Shown: piece after piece, positions 35,381-47,016 of the stretch
Layout: each line of letters starts with the position of its first letter
How positions within the stretch are numbered: the first letter of the stretch is position 1
Assembly (NCBI RefSeq): GCF_022539505.1
Contig: NC_061514.1
Coordinates: forward strand, 36,547,769-36,611,768
Direction: 5' to 3'
Source of the DNA: Lolium rigidum
Taxonomy: Eukaryota > Streptophyta > Magnoliopsida > Poales > Poaceae
DNA: 64,000 nucleotides
The notes under the pieces: model-generated
What the model was told of the DNA's origin: nothing
Database searches by the model: none
The model's input: the letters and a program-made list of their open reading frames with translations, nothing else
Made by a program: the position numbers and the translations under genes

Positions 35381-36727
35381 TTAATTCTTAGATGAATTTG
35401 ATAATTATATTTTCTTAAGCAAGATAATTTTAATAAGAGAGTTGAACATCACCTAATGGATAATTCTAGAGCTATCAATAATTTGCATGATATTGTGGAA
35501 AGAACCTCTAATGATGTTAAAATGCTTGTTAAACATTTCCAAATGGTTCAAACTCAAATTGACTAGCTCACTAAAGTGCAGAAAGATTTGCTAGTTAATG
35601 CTTCTAGAGAAAAACATGCTTATGAAATAAGAACTAGAAGTGGTGTTTCTACTCAGGATCCTTTATATACCGAAGGACATCCAAAGAGAATTGAAGAAGC
35701 TAATGATACTAGGACTAAGTCTAAGAAAAAGAATAAAACACATAAAACTGTTGTAGAATCCTCTGAACCTGCTAAGGATCCTAATAGTATATATATTTCT
35801 GATGTTGAAACTGAAAGTAATGATAAAAATGATGCTTCCGATAAAGAAGAAACTGATTAAGAACCTGAAAAGCATACTAAGAATACAAAATACACTAAGG
35901 AAGATTTCATTGCTACTAAACATGGTAGTGAAAGAGAACCTTGGGTGCAAAACCAATGCCTTTTCCTGACAAGAAACATAAATCGAAGGAGGAAGAACGT
36001 TATAATAAGTTATGTGAATGGATAAAACCTTTGTTTTTGCAAATTCCTTTGAATAATGCTATTAAATTGCCTCCTTATTCGAAGTATACGAAAGATATTG
36101 TCTCTAATAAGAGGAAGATTCCAAATGAGGAAATTTCCACTATGCTCGCTAATTACCCTTTTAATGGTAAGATTCCAAAGAAGTTTGATGATCCAAGTAT
36201 ACCCACTATTCCATGCTCCATAAAAAACAATTATGTTAGAACTGCTTTATGTGATTTAGGAGCAAGAGTTAGTGTTATGCCATTCTCTCTCTATAAGAGA
36301 CTTGATTTAGAAAAATTAATACCAACTGATATATCCTTGCAAATGGCTGATAAGTCTACTACTGTTCCTGTTGGTATATGTGAGGATGTTCTTGTTCAAG
36401 TTTCTCATCATTGTATAATATTAACTAACTTTGTTGTGTTGGAAATTCCTAAAGATGATAATATGTATATTATTCTTGGGAGACCTTTTCTTAACACTGC
36501 ATGGGGCTATTATTGATTGCAACCAAGGAAAAGTAATTTTTAATGTTGATGAAAAAGAGCATATGGTTTATTTTACCAACAAGATTGATATTAATTATGG
36601 TCTAAACTCAATTATTAATGTTGACACTATCCAAATTGGGGATTTTCATTTGTCGTTGCCTAAGCCAAAGAAAGAGAATAATATTGTCATGGTTGGAACT
36701 ATTCCTATCGAGATTGAGGTAACGTAA
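35381..36727 (+). pseudogene. Element E linker and aspartic protease
   Basis: A charged linker (35576-35860) leads to a frame at 35941-36516 reading IPNEEISTMLANYPFNGKIP, then CDLGARVSVMPFSLYKRLDL, where the usual DLGAS has become DLGAR, and finally YIILGRPFLNTA. One more frame change leads to IIDCNQGKVIFNV and the stop at 36725-36727. The S-to-R change next to the active-site aspartate is unusual and may inactivate the enzyme even where the frame is open. Confidence 0.8.
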
Positions 36728-37511
36728 TCATTGTGTGAAATGCAAAGTTTTGCTTCATACAAAATTGTTTTGATAACAAGACTTGATCAACCTTGTTAAC
36801 AAAATAATTTTGAATGAATGAAACTATGTTTTCACCTATGTACTATTGATTGACTTTATATTAGAATGTCTTAGAGTTGTTGTAGATTTCGTTTTGATTT
36901 GGTTTTTCATCATTCCATAATTGTTTTCCTGCGATAGAATTATTATTCAAATTCTGAAAATTGCCCAAAAATAAAGTTTCTCGAAAAATTCCAGAAAATG
37001 TATAGAAAATTTTTGCGTGAGAAAAGGGGCAGAGAGGCACTCAGGGCAGCCCAGGGGGACCCACAGGCAGGCCACACCATGTGGCCGTACGGGGCACACC
37101 CCGGCCGCGCCAAGGCAGTGTGGGCTCCTCGGCCCTCCACTTTCTCCCTCCTCTCGCCATTCCCTTCTCTCTCCCGAGAAAACACACCCCCATTGCTCAA
37201 ATCCGTTGTTTTGTTGTTCTTCATCGCGATTTTTGATCTCCTTCCTCGAGCCCATATTTCTTGCTGAAATTTGTAGCATTTGCTCTCCGGTATGTAACTC
37301 CTCCGATTATTCAAGTAGAATTTTGATTGGTTAAGTATATCTTGAATATTTTGCTTCTGTAGATGACATGATATGTGAGCTTGCATGCTTGTATTATGAT
37401 GGGATAAGTTGTTTTAATGCATTTTTAGACCTCTTATGAGTCTCCATAGTGTTCTCCTTCATTTTGTTTGTCTTATAATCATTTTTTATGAGGTTTGTTA
37501 AAAAATTCAGA

Positions 37512-38145
37512 GATGGAAGGCAATGCATATCAAATCAAACAACATGAACTAGAGTTGAATGAAGTCATGAAGATTCACCGGGAGGAAGAAGTTTTTCCTT
37601 CTCTTTATCCATGTGTGAAATTCATGAGTGTCTGCAGAATTCTACAAGATTTCCGGACTTTGGTTTCCAATGCGGGGTTGGAAATTTTTGTTGATGGTGA
37701 ACCATACCGACATGTTAAGATAACCATGTCTGTGGTGCAAGACTTCAGATTTAGTTGGAAATTACCTGACCCCATGGTTCATTACAAAATATATAATATA
37801 GCTGTCGATTTGCCTCTCGATGATTTCTGTGCAGCTATCACAGTGCCACAATGGGGATCATGCGGAAAAATCAAGGAGAGCCAAGCCATTGCTGGAACTC
37901 TATAAAGAGATTTGTCAGGGGAGGAGCTTATCAGAGGAGGATGGAGCGACATGCATAGGACGATTGAGGGGAGGCCGAAGATAACTTCTTCCAGCCCTCT
38001 GACACTGCTGGATTCTCATACCAGCAACCTGACTTCTACTATGGGCCTTCAGCTTCTTCTTCCTCACGAGGGCCGGGGTATGATCATGCTAGGGATGACC
38101 CACCATCCTGGAGCCACTACTCACCATGGGTTGATCTCCACTTAG
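37512..38145 (+). pseudogene. Extra ORF of element E, unknown function
   Basis: From ATG 37512 the frame reads MEGNAYQIKQHELELNEVM, then KFMSVCRILQDFRTLVSNAG and SVVQDFRFSWKLPDPMVHYK to a stop at 37905. The remainder is in another frame up to about 38145. A similar protein occurs in gag-only Athila-type elements of grasses, as far as I recall. It has no signal peptide or membrane segment, so it does not look like the env-like ORF of some Athila elements. Function unknown. Confidence 0.6.
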
Positions 38146-40683
38146 TCCAAAAACCTAAGCTTGGGGGAAGGTAGACCGACATCTCACTCATCTACATATT
38201 ATATTCCATCGGAACTTTGTATATCCATGTTTCGCTTTCTTTTTGTTCTTGTTTGTTTTGTTTAAGTAATTTATCTTTATTTGAAGCTTGGGAGTTGTTG
38301 CTACTGTAATAACCCCTCTTTAGTTTATTTGTTTTGTTTTTATACCAAGGATAGCCTCTAATAGAAAGGAGGTAAGAATTTGGGGAGTTGCTGTCTAAAA
38401 ACAGATTATGTGCTGTCACTATAAAAAATCGTATAAATAGCTAGAATAGAATTTTGAGCTGCCAATTTTTGAGCATATGCCCTAGGTTGTTGTCTAACTT
38501 TCGTTAGTTGAGCACTTTTCTAGATGCGCTACAGAACATCTTCATAAAAATAGATCTTTGCCTGTTGTTCTGGGTTGGCAGATTTCTGCCACTTGTTGCA
38601 TTTGCGTGTTTATTTTAGTTTTTTTTTTTGTTGCTCGCTTTTGTATCTACTTGTCCAAAACACAAAAATAAAAAAATATTTCTGTTTTTCTCTCCATTAG
38701 CTTCTTAGTTTGTTTCATATTCTCATTATGGTTTGCTATGAGAAAATCCAAAAAGATTTTGCTTTGTGTGTTGATTAAATATCGAAAACCCAAAAATATT
38801 TATTGTTCTTCTTTGATTTTGTAAAGTTGCTGCAGGGTTCAACGGTCTTCCGTGACTTCATTGGAGCTTGGTTATCATTTCATATTATTCAATCAACACA
38901 AGTGAAGAGCAATAATGATGGTCATGACAATTCGAATTATGGTGAGAGGCTGGTATGAACTCTATTTGTTTTCATTTTTGTACGTATACTCATTTATGTG
39001 AACATGCTTAGTTTCTTTGTGTAAGATGTATTTTACTTAATTATGCTCAGTAGTTTATGCTCTCTCATGATTGGTTCCAAGTTACTAATATAAGGTAACA
39101 TGTCATATAGATGTTTGCTTGCATTGCTCTATTCATATAACGATATGACATTGTGGTATCCTCCTCTGAATATTTCTTTTGAATCGACTTGGCACATGCT
39201 CAAGCATGCATGAGACTAAAACAAAGTCATTTAAGCCTCGATGATTTATCTTGACTCGGAGTTCTTGTATTACTTTTATGCTTCTGTTAATTTTACCCGT
39301 CGCAAGCATGATTGTGACAGTTACTGCTTTCTTGATTGTCGCTTCCGAGTCTATTGCTAGCCTTCACTTGTACTGAGTATAAGCTCTACTCGTGCATGCA
39401 ACTGCTAAAAATTAAAGTGCCAATTGAGACCACTATACATACCTATATGTTGTATTTCGCTGCCACTTCAAAGTGAATTTCTTGTGTGCTATCTTTAAAC
39501 CTTCAAAAATATCACTTATTCTGTGTAATTTATAGCTCATGGGAAAGTAGTCTAAAAACTATTGTGGTGAGTATTATGTCTTATGCATTTCAGTTCTTAT
39601 AAGTTGCTTGTTGTGCGATAACCATGCTGTCGTGGGGAACACCATCAACTTGCCTTTGTTGAATATCGTGTGAATTGCTATGCATGCTTATCTTGTTTGA
39701 AGTAAGGGATAGTTACCATGAGTTGCAAAGATTGGAGTATGCATATTGTTAGAGAGGAACATTGGGCCGCCAACTTAAGCCATGTTCACATGGTGGAAGT
39801 TTCAGCTGGACAAAAGTCCAAATATCTGTTGTCCTTGTTTTCCCGGTATGGATGTCCGAAAAGTTAAGATTTATCAAAATTGAGAAATCAAATGAGATTC
39901 ATCTCCTAGGACCTTTGTACAGGAGGAAAGGAGGTACCCCTCAGTGACACTTGGTTGAAACATATGTATGCGATGAAAATCCATGAAAATCCAAGCTAAT
40001 TAGGACAAGGTGTGAGCACTATTAGTATATTATGCATGAGGCCAGCAATTTATAGGAAGTTTTATGCATGAGCCATATTATTTATCACTACCGTTGACAT
40101 GAGTTGCATTTCTCGAAATATATATTTTCCACACTCCTATTGCATTCGAAATGAAAAGCTCTAGCACATGAGCAATCTTACTTCCCTCTGCGCAGGGCCA
40201 ATTTTATACTTTTATGTTGAGTCACCATCCGTTCGCCGGGCATTTTCTTGGAAGCATAGTTATCATTCATAGTTTAATGTGCTTGTCCCGGAATAAGATT
40301 AATTGTGGTATAATTGTGATGCTTGAATCTTTCGACATTTTTTACTTCTAGTCTTCTCTTGAACTTCAGAGGTGCCCCGACATTCATGTTTTGCTCCACA
40401 AATAGGGAAATCGAGATACCACTTTATCATATCATATGATGAACATTGCAATCCTGCAAATACTTATGTTTCATGTTGCTTAGTATTGTGTTGGTATCCT
40501 TTCATGACTTGCATAACTATTGAGTATTCTTAGTTGCATGCTTCTTATTATGAATTGCCTGAGCATTTGATCATGTAATGAGAATATATACATCATATGA
40601 AGCAAATAGGTTCGTGAAAGTTTCTTTTATCGCACTCAGTTGAATTGCTTGAGGACAAGCAATAAGCTAAACTTGGTGGGAGT
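38146..40683 (+). other. Non-coding 3' spacer of element E
   Basis: About 2.5 kb of AT-rich sequence contains no supported gene. A polypurine-like taagcttgggggaag occurs at 38155-38169, and the polypurine tract proper (aaacttggtgggagt) just before 40684. Confidence 0.7.
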
Positions 40684-42046
40684 TGATACGTCCAAAACGT
40701 ATCTACTTTCCCGAACACTTTTGCTGTTGTTTGCCCTCTATCTTGTGTGTTTTGAATACAACTAACACGGACTAACGTTGTTTTCAGCAGAATTGCTCTG
40801 GTGTCTTGTTTTTGTGTAGAAATCTAACTTTCGGGAAAAATCCTGAAAAATATAGAAAAAACCCATATTTCACCTGAAGACTCCTGGAGCCATAAGACGA
40901 GACGGAGGGGGCCACGAGGGGCCCACACCTCCCCTAGGCGCGGGCCAGGGCTTGGCCGCGCCTAGGGGTGGTGTGGCCTTCTCAGCCACCCCTTCGACCT
41001 CTCCTTCGCACTATAAGATGCCCCTGGACCTGAAAACCGAGGGGATTCGACATTTTTCCAGAAATAGTTCCGCTGCTCCGCCGCCACCAGAAACCCCAAT
41101 CCGGGGACCAGAAGTTCCGTTCTGGCACCCTGCCGGGACGGGGATTTGGAGGAGATCATCGCCATCGCCATCACCGATGCCTCTCCATCAACCATCCATG
41201 ATCCCCCCATCCATGTGTGAGTAATTCCCCGCTGTAGGCTGTTGGGGATGGTAGGGATTGGATGAGATTGGTCATGTAATAGCTATAAGATTGTTATGAG
41301 CATAGTGCCTAGTATTTATTGTTAGTATTTTTTACATTGTTGCAACTTGCTATACTTAATGCTTGTCACTTTGGGCCCGAGTGCCATGATCTCAGATCTG
41401 AACATGTTATTGATTCATGAGGATAATTATTGTTTTTGATCATATCTGCAAGTTGTATACACATATTGTTGTCCGAAACCGGAGGGGATGGCTATGATGT
41501 GAGAGTCACGTGTGTTCACATAGTGTTAATGCTTTGCTCCGGTACTCTATTAAAAGGAGTACCTTAATTGCCAATAGTTTCCCTAGAGGCCCCGCTGCAA
41601 CGGGCTGGTAGGACAAAAGATATCGTGCAAGTTTCTCATTGCGAGCACGACTAAATAGGATCACACGCCTATGGATATATTATGCTAGGATGCTTTTATC
41701 ATTATCATTTGCAATGCCTATGTATTGCTATTACATGGACTCTCTCATTCATGCAACACCCATTCATTCATCCCTGAGCTTACAGTATTTTAACAATGTT
41801 GTCTACTGCAATCATCGCTACTATTGTTTTTATTTCGCTACTGCTGTTACTTCACTACTCCCACTGCCATAAAACTGTTACTACTGATAAACTGTTGCGA
41901 GCAAGTCTATTTTCAGGTGCAGGTGAATTGATAACTCACTTGTTAAAGCTTATAAATATTCTTTGGCTCCCCTTGTGTCGAAGCAATAAATTTGGGTTTT
42001 ACTTCCCTCGAAGAGTGTTGCGATCCACTATACTTGCGGGTCATCA
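40684..42046 (+). repeat. 3' LTR of element E
   Basis: The 1363-bp LTR begins TGATACGTCCAAAACGTATC and ends GCGGGTCATCA. A TATA-like ctataaga lies near 41011. The 5 bases after it are ATGAT; the matching left duplication was lost. Confidence 0.88.
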
Positions 42047-42553
42047 ATGATGTAGAGGCCTCCGATGGTGATAAACCCCTCCAGCAGGGTGCTGGGAAGA
42101 GCTTTAGAACCCTCCCGAGCAAGGGTCTACGATGGCGGCCGCGACGGAACTTTTCGTGGATGGAGGCTCGGGTCTTTAGGTTTTCCCGAGATCGTGAATA
42201 AATAGGCGGAAGGGCGAGGTCGGTGGAGGCCAGGGGCCCACACCACACCTTGGCGAGAGCCCAGGCATGGCGTGACTGCCCTGTGGCTCGTCTTCGACCC
42301 CCCTCTGGACTCTGTCTTTGTTACGAAAAAATATTGACTTCAGCCTTTGTTTCGTCCAATTTCGAGAATATTTCATGTACAACTTTTTTGAAATACAAAA
42401 CAGCAGAAAACATGGAACTGGCACTGTGGCATCTTGTTAATAGGTTAGTGCCGAAAAATGTATAAAAGTGCAACAAAGTGTGAGCAAAACATATGTGAAT
42501 TGGTGTAACAAGCATGGAGCATCAAAAATTATAGATATGTTTGAAACGTATGA
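42047..42553 (-). mobile_element. Truncated LTR of A's family, minus strand
   Basis: Read on the minus strand from 42553, this is the first ~500 bp (U3) of an LTR closely similar to 1465-2000. The first bases appear as TCATACGTTTC rather than TGATACGTTTC. Element E was inserted into it, cutting it at 42046/42047. The rest of the LTR is missing. Confidence 0.78.
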
Positions 42554-42850
42554 GCAGTCCATGAACTTTAGATTTGGCATGCATTTTTGGTATTGCAGGA
42601 AGAAACAATGATATCAACGTGTTGCAACGCTCTCTGGTATTTGCCAGGCTAGATGAGGGACAAACTCCTGCCGTGAACTTTGAGATAAACGGTCACGCAT
42701 ACAACAAGGGGTACTATCTAGTTGATGGTATCTACCTAACGTATGCTACATTTATGAAGACAATTTCATGTCTAGCAAACGAGATGAACGCTTATTTTAC
42801 AACATGCTTTCAAAGGGCAACGTCCAGCCCGGTGAGGTGTCGCTCGCCGG
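42554..42850 (+). pseudogene. PIF/Harbinger transposase fragment
   Basis: The frame reads ACIFGIAGRNNDINVLQRS, VFARLDEGQTPAVNFEINGH and YNKGYYLVDGIYLTYATFMK. This matches the plant transposon protein (DDE) domain of PIF/Harbinger elements, around the second catalytic D (the NDINVL segment) and the GYYLVDGIY segment. Only about 90 codons remain. The upstream half is replaced by the LTR fragment, and similarity stops near 42820. Confidence 0.82.
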
Positions 42851-44180
42851 AAGCGGGCGCAGCCAGAAACGCAGTTGTCTTCTATTTTTTCCCGTAATTC
42901 TGGGCTATCTTTTCCAATCGTTTTCACAACACGTCAGTAAGTAGGCTTTCTCCCGTATCTACTTTCGTAGGTGTAGCATATTACCGGGTCGGCACACGGG
43001 TTTATTACCATATCACCTCATTTGACCAATGTGACACGTGCACGTGACCTTCTTCTTCTTCTTCCTTGTTTGTATCTTTCGCACGAGACGCAATGATGTT
43101 TCTGTCTTATCCCTCGACGACGACGTTGGCGTGTGCCGGTGCGTGGGACCTGAACGTACGTGACTGAACCCTGTAGAGGCGAAGAAAAACTCCCGACCAC
43201 GTACATACACACGCACAGTACGTAATGCTAGAATGCCTTGTCGGGTGCCAACGACCATGATTGGGTGGTGCAAGGAACGCACACACGGTTACGCATTCGA
43301 TCGATGGACGTGACGAGACGAGACGAGAGACGGCATGATACGGGGATCGATGCTTGGCGTTGGCAGCCTGCTGCTGCCTGCTGCGAAGCTAGCAAAAGGA
43401 CGTAGCCTGCCGCCGCTGGCTCTGTTCATTTCGCAAACTTTGGTGCAGCCATTTGTGTTGATTTGGGGATCAGAAAAATATTGATATTGTGCGATGTTCA
43501 GTCCATCCATGGATCTCGAGCATCTGCTGCGCAGGCCCAAAATTCCAACGTCTCGGCTGCATGCATGCCCGACCGTGATTTGCCCACACGACTGCACCGC
43601 AATTCCTCCGGCCGACAGCTTCAAGTCAGCTGCGCACAAGTTCCTGCATGCGTGCGTGCGTGGGGGTGCCTCGTTTTCTGCACCGGATTGTTATCAATTC
43701 TTGTGATTTACTGAAGCAGTCCAGAAGTATTGAGATTCTTTCTTTGTCATGACTCGTTTTCAAACTTTAGATCATCTTTGCCTCCTCTTAAAACTTTAAA
43801 GCTTATACGATCAGACACACCATATTAAATAATTTAATTGAAATGGAGGTCAAGTTACTTTGGTTGGCAAAATCTGTGTTAAAAATGACTTAAGTTAGTA
43901 AATTTAGCTATACCAAATGACGTGATCTACATGTTTAGTTATCCAGAGGATCCAAAACTATTCTATCAGAACATCTTTGCAAAAACCAGCCAACCTAAGT
44001 AACATGACCTACCTATTTTGGAACAAAAAACAGCTAAATCATTTCAGTCTAGCCAATCCAATTTACGTGTCGTGTCATGTGCTTCACTTAATCAATCTAG
44101 CATGACGTAACCAAGAACAGCCATAAGAAATTTTAAGGTGTTTCAAGAGGCTAGAAGCCGCTTTAATGTTTGGCAAAGGG
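42851..44180. other. Intergenic, no gene seen
   Basis: Mixed-composition sequence with short simple repeats (a CTT run at 43045-43065). Open frames around 43000-43700 on both strands show no family resemblance and no gene-like structure. Confidence 0.5.
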
Positions 44181-44610
44181 TTAGAGCATCTCCCCCGGCG
44201 CCCCCATAGCAGCTTTGATAGATTTGGGGGCCGGGAGCGGCTCACGCTGGCGCGTCCCAAACGACGTCGGCGATTTTTCGAGCCCAATAGAAGCGCCTGC
44301 AACCCCGTGCCGACCCCTTGGTCAATGGCGTAAATCGGGCGTGCCAGCGCCTCACGAGGCTGAAAATTTTGAGCGTGGGAGCCGCCTGTCAGCCACACAT
44401 CCCAAAAGTCGACGCCAATGGGGAGTAGCGGGGCCGACGCGTCAGCGACACATTTAATTTTAAACTAACCGTCGCCTACCTTTGCGATGGGAGTTATTGG
44501 GGCGCTGCGGCGGTGCAGTTTCCACATACGCGCAGAAAAACCATCCCACCGCGCCTTTCTCTGCGTGCCGGCGTTAATGAGCGCCATCGCTCCCCCGCCT
44601 CCCTCCGGCC

Positions 44611-44617
44611 TATAAAA
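44611..44617 (+). promoter_or_regulatory. TATA box of the carried gene
   Basis: tataaaa within ccggcctataaaaatggc, about 90 bases before the ATG at 44705. A CT-rich leader with aaccctagc follows, typical of plant transcription starts. Confidence 0.6.
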
Positions 44618-44704
44618 ATGGCTGCCTCTCATTGTCCATCTCACACACAAACCCTAGCGCCTCTCTCCCCAACCCTACCCGCCACTATCTGAAGAGACGA
44701 TGTC

Positions 44705-45167
44705 ATGTATGGTCGTGGCCGAGGTCGCGGTCGTGGTCGTGGCCACGGGAGAGCTGCACGCTCGCTGTCGCCTGCGACGGTGCGTCTTCATCGTCGGATC
44801 TGCAGGAGGAGGAGCGACGAGTGGTGTTCGAGTTTGTCATCATCCTCAAGGGGGCGACCCACACGGCATCCAGAGGCCGCCGGACACGTCCGCCAACTTC
44901 GTCGCCGGTGACCAGCCGAGCTCGCTGCATCTGCGGGAGGCTGCCTGCGGCTGCTGCCGGTGGATCGTCGACGTGATCTACGTCGCGCGCGGCAAGATCT
45001 ACCTCCACATCGGTTGGGAGAAGTTCGCGCACAACCACCACCTCGAAGCCGGCTTCGTGCTCATGTTCTCCTACCTTGGCGAGGGGGACATGAGCGCCAA
45101 GGTGTTCAACGAGACGCGCTGCCGCCGCCACTACAACGGCGACAACGCCGAGAAGGACGACGACTGA
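44705..45167 (+). pseudogene. Frameshifted B3-domain-like gene
   Basis: The start at ATG 44705 gives an Arg-Gly repeat (MYGRGRGRGRGRGHGRAARS). A base gain near 44780 shifts to SSSDLQEEERRVVFEFVIIL, and a second change near 44855 shifts to the frame ending at TGA 45165-45167. The latter contains IYLHIGWEKFAHNHHLEAGF, then VLMFSYLGEGDMSAKVF. The G-W-x-x-F-x-x-x-H-x-L-x-x-G-x-x-L-x-F core is the DNA-contacting half of a plant B3 domain. An RG-rich head followed by a B3-like fold matches proteins I recall from wheat relatives. The two frameshifts suggest it is not translated fully. Confidence 0.7.
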
Positions 45168-45673
45168 GTGTTGTTCTTCTCAGCGAAAATAGGCACGCAT
45201 GTTTTTGGATGTTCTTCCTCGAAAGAACCAACAGGGGCACCGTCACTAGCTGGATTTTCCAGTTTGGGTGACTGTGTGTGCCTGAGAGTGTTCTTTCTTG
45301 GCAGCGAATACACGAAACGTGCGATGACCTGCCTAGTTAGGTTTAGTTATTTTACAATGTTTTATATTTGTGTCAACCATGGTTCAAACTATGTATTAGT
45401 TTGTGGAAAACCATGTTCCAAACTATATCTTCGCGTAAACCACGTTCCCAACTATGTATTAGTTTGTGGAATGGAATGTTTCTTCTCTTTATTTGATTTT
45501 CTATGCTTTTATTTGTGATTTTAATTCAAAACATCTATCAGGGCCGTCAGTTTGGGGGCGCCGGTGTCGAAACATCTCCCCTAAATAGAGGATGCAGTGC
45601 CGGCGTCCCCCACACGAAGGTGTCGTCGCCTCTGCCGACGACTATTTGGGAGGCGCCGGTGGAGATGCTCTTA

Positions 45674-46436
45674 GGTCAAAGAACTCGCTGCAATCATACA
45701 ACTTCAAAAATGTAATGGTTAATTTATTTTTCCAAAAGTCTAGATCTATTGATAAATTAACATCCATGGTAGTACAAATAAAGCAATAATTATAAATCAA
45801 TCTTTAGACCACGTAGCGACGACTATAGACACTGGTACGAGTTGAAAGCACACCACCATCCTTATCCATTTATCACTAGAGCCGAGCAAAGCTTGTCATA
45901 ACATAACTTATTGTTGTAGATAAACATGAATACATGCTAAGGTCCAAAGGAATAGCATATCAGAGCAGCAACCATCGGTAAAGATGAAATCGGTAGATTG
46001 GAAGATGTAGACCTAAAATCACACCAACGAACATGAAAATCGCTAGATAACAGGAGATCCGCGGGGACGCCCGACTCCACCCGCTCTCCTTTGGCACTAG
46101 ACACCCAACCAAAAAGAGGATAGAGCGGGAAGGATTTTATTTCAACTTCAAAATTCAGCCTCCACCTCCTCATCTTAAAGAAGACACCAGCAAACAACCT
46201 ACACAAAGAGTAGGATCCCTCCCGTCAGCGACGGTATATGGTCTACCACATCTCCGAAACCCCAACACCACTCAAGAGTCAAGATGGATCGGCAAAGTCA
46301 ACGGTGTGTGGACGAAAACGTACATGCGTTTCAATATCGCCTGGTCACATCTCTCCTTGAGCTTCACATACGGGTTCAGTGACTTTAGCAAATGTCATGC
46401 AGAGTGGTCAAAACTAGAAGGAACGAGAGAAAGTTT
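45674..46436. other. Intergenic, repeat-like
   Basis: No coding signal. The stretch 45820-46270 has the CA-rich antisense-like character seen in decayed grass transposons (LINE or CACTA ends), but no terminal structure could be identified. Confidence 0.4.
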
Positions 46437-46532
46437 AGTTGCAACTAATGTGCAACCAGATAAATCTTAGTTGCAATTTATATGCAACTAGAAAAATCGC
46501 AGTTACAATCCATATACAACTTAGAGAATACA
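46437..46532 (+). repeat. Three tandem 32-bp units
   Basis: Units at 46437-46468, 46469-46500 and 46501-46532 each begin agttgcaa or agttacaa and contain atgcaac. They are diverged but keep the same period. Confidence 0.8.
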
Positions 46533-46806
46533 TGATGAATGGTACGATAGTTGACTGTAGTTAATTCATAGCACAAATGAGCACCATTTCAGATATTGAC
46601 ACGCTACTCACACCGTAATTTTGACCACAAGCTAGTCTTTATCACAGTCCTAGAAAACCCAACTAAATATAATTTTTTGAAAAACATTTTTTTTACTCTA
46701 AGCTGAATATTTACGTGATATTGACAGTCAGCACGTAGTTGTGTCCGAAACATCGTTTATTGCTAAACTGGATGAACGTTGAATAAAAACTCCCTCCATT
46801 TCATAA

Positions 46807-47013
46807 GACTAGTCATAGTGGGAAATAACATAGGGTAGTGTCATGCATATGACACTAGTCTATGTTACTACTTTCATAGTGCATAGTAATTTAGATGTAG
46901 TACTCCAAAATGTCATCAAAATATCTAGGTGCCATGCCATGTCATCAAAATATCTAGGTGGCAATGCATGTAGTTCTATATTACTACCTTAGTTACTCCC
47001 ACTATGAGTAGTC
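46807..47013. mobile_element. Tourist-like MITE, TSD TAA
   Basis: Inverted ends gactagtcatagtgggaa and (reverse complement) gactactcatagtgggag are flanked by TAA at 46804-46806 and 47014-47016. Length 207 bp, non-coding. It sits within ctccctccatttca...cacggagtaag, itself possibly a Stowaway remnant. Confidence 0.8.
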
Positions 47014-47016
47014 TAA

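Larger units (their letters stand above)
33938..42046 (+). mobile_element. Element E: Athila-like, gag-pro plus extra ORF, 5'-truncated
   Basis: Only about 90 bp of the 5' LTR remain (33938-34027, matching 41957-42046), joined directly to leftover element A sequence. A tRNA-Asp primer-binding site lies at 34039-34056, followed by gag, protease, a second ORF, about 2.5 kb of non-coding sequence and a full 3' LTR at 40684-42046. No RT or integrase is present. The missing 5' LTR points to an illegitimate-recombination deletion that fused A to E and removed A's right half. Confidence 0.85.
44184..45670 (+). mobile_element. TTA-flanked TIR transposon carrying a B3-like gene
   Basis: Terminal inverted repeats are GAGCATCTCCCCCGGCGCC at the left and GAGCATCTCCACCGGCGCC (reverse complement) at the right, flanked by TTA at 44181-44183 and 45671-45673. 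A 3-bp TTA duplication is typical of PIF/Harbinger superfamily elements. The element has no transposase but carries a promoter-like region, TATA box and a frameshifted gene on its plus strand. It is 1487 bp long. Confidence 0.82.

Noticed and set aside
43000..43720. Overlapping open frames of 60-116 residues on both strands
   Set aside because: No conserved motif, no splice or promoter structure, and simple-repeat content.
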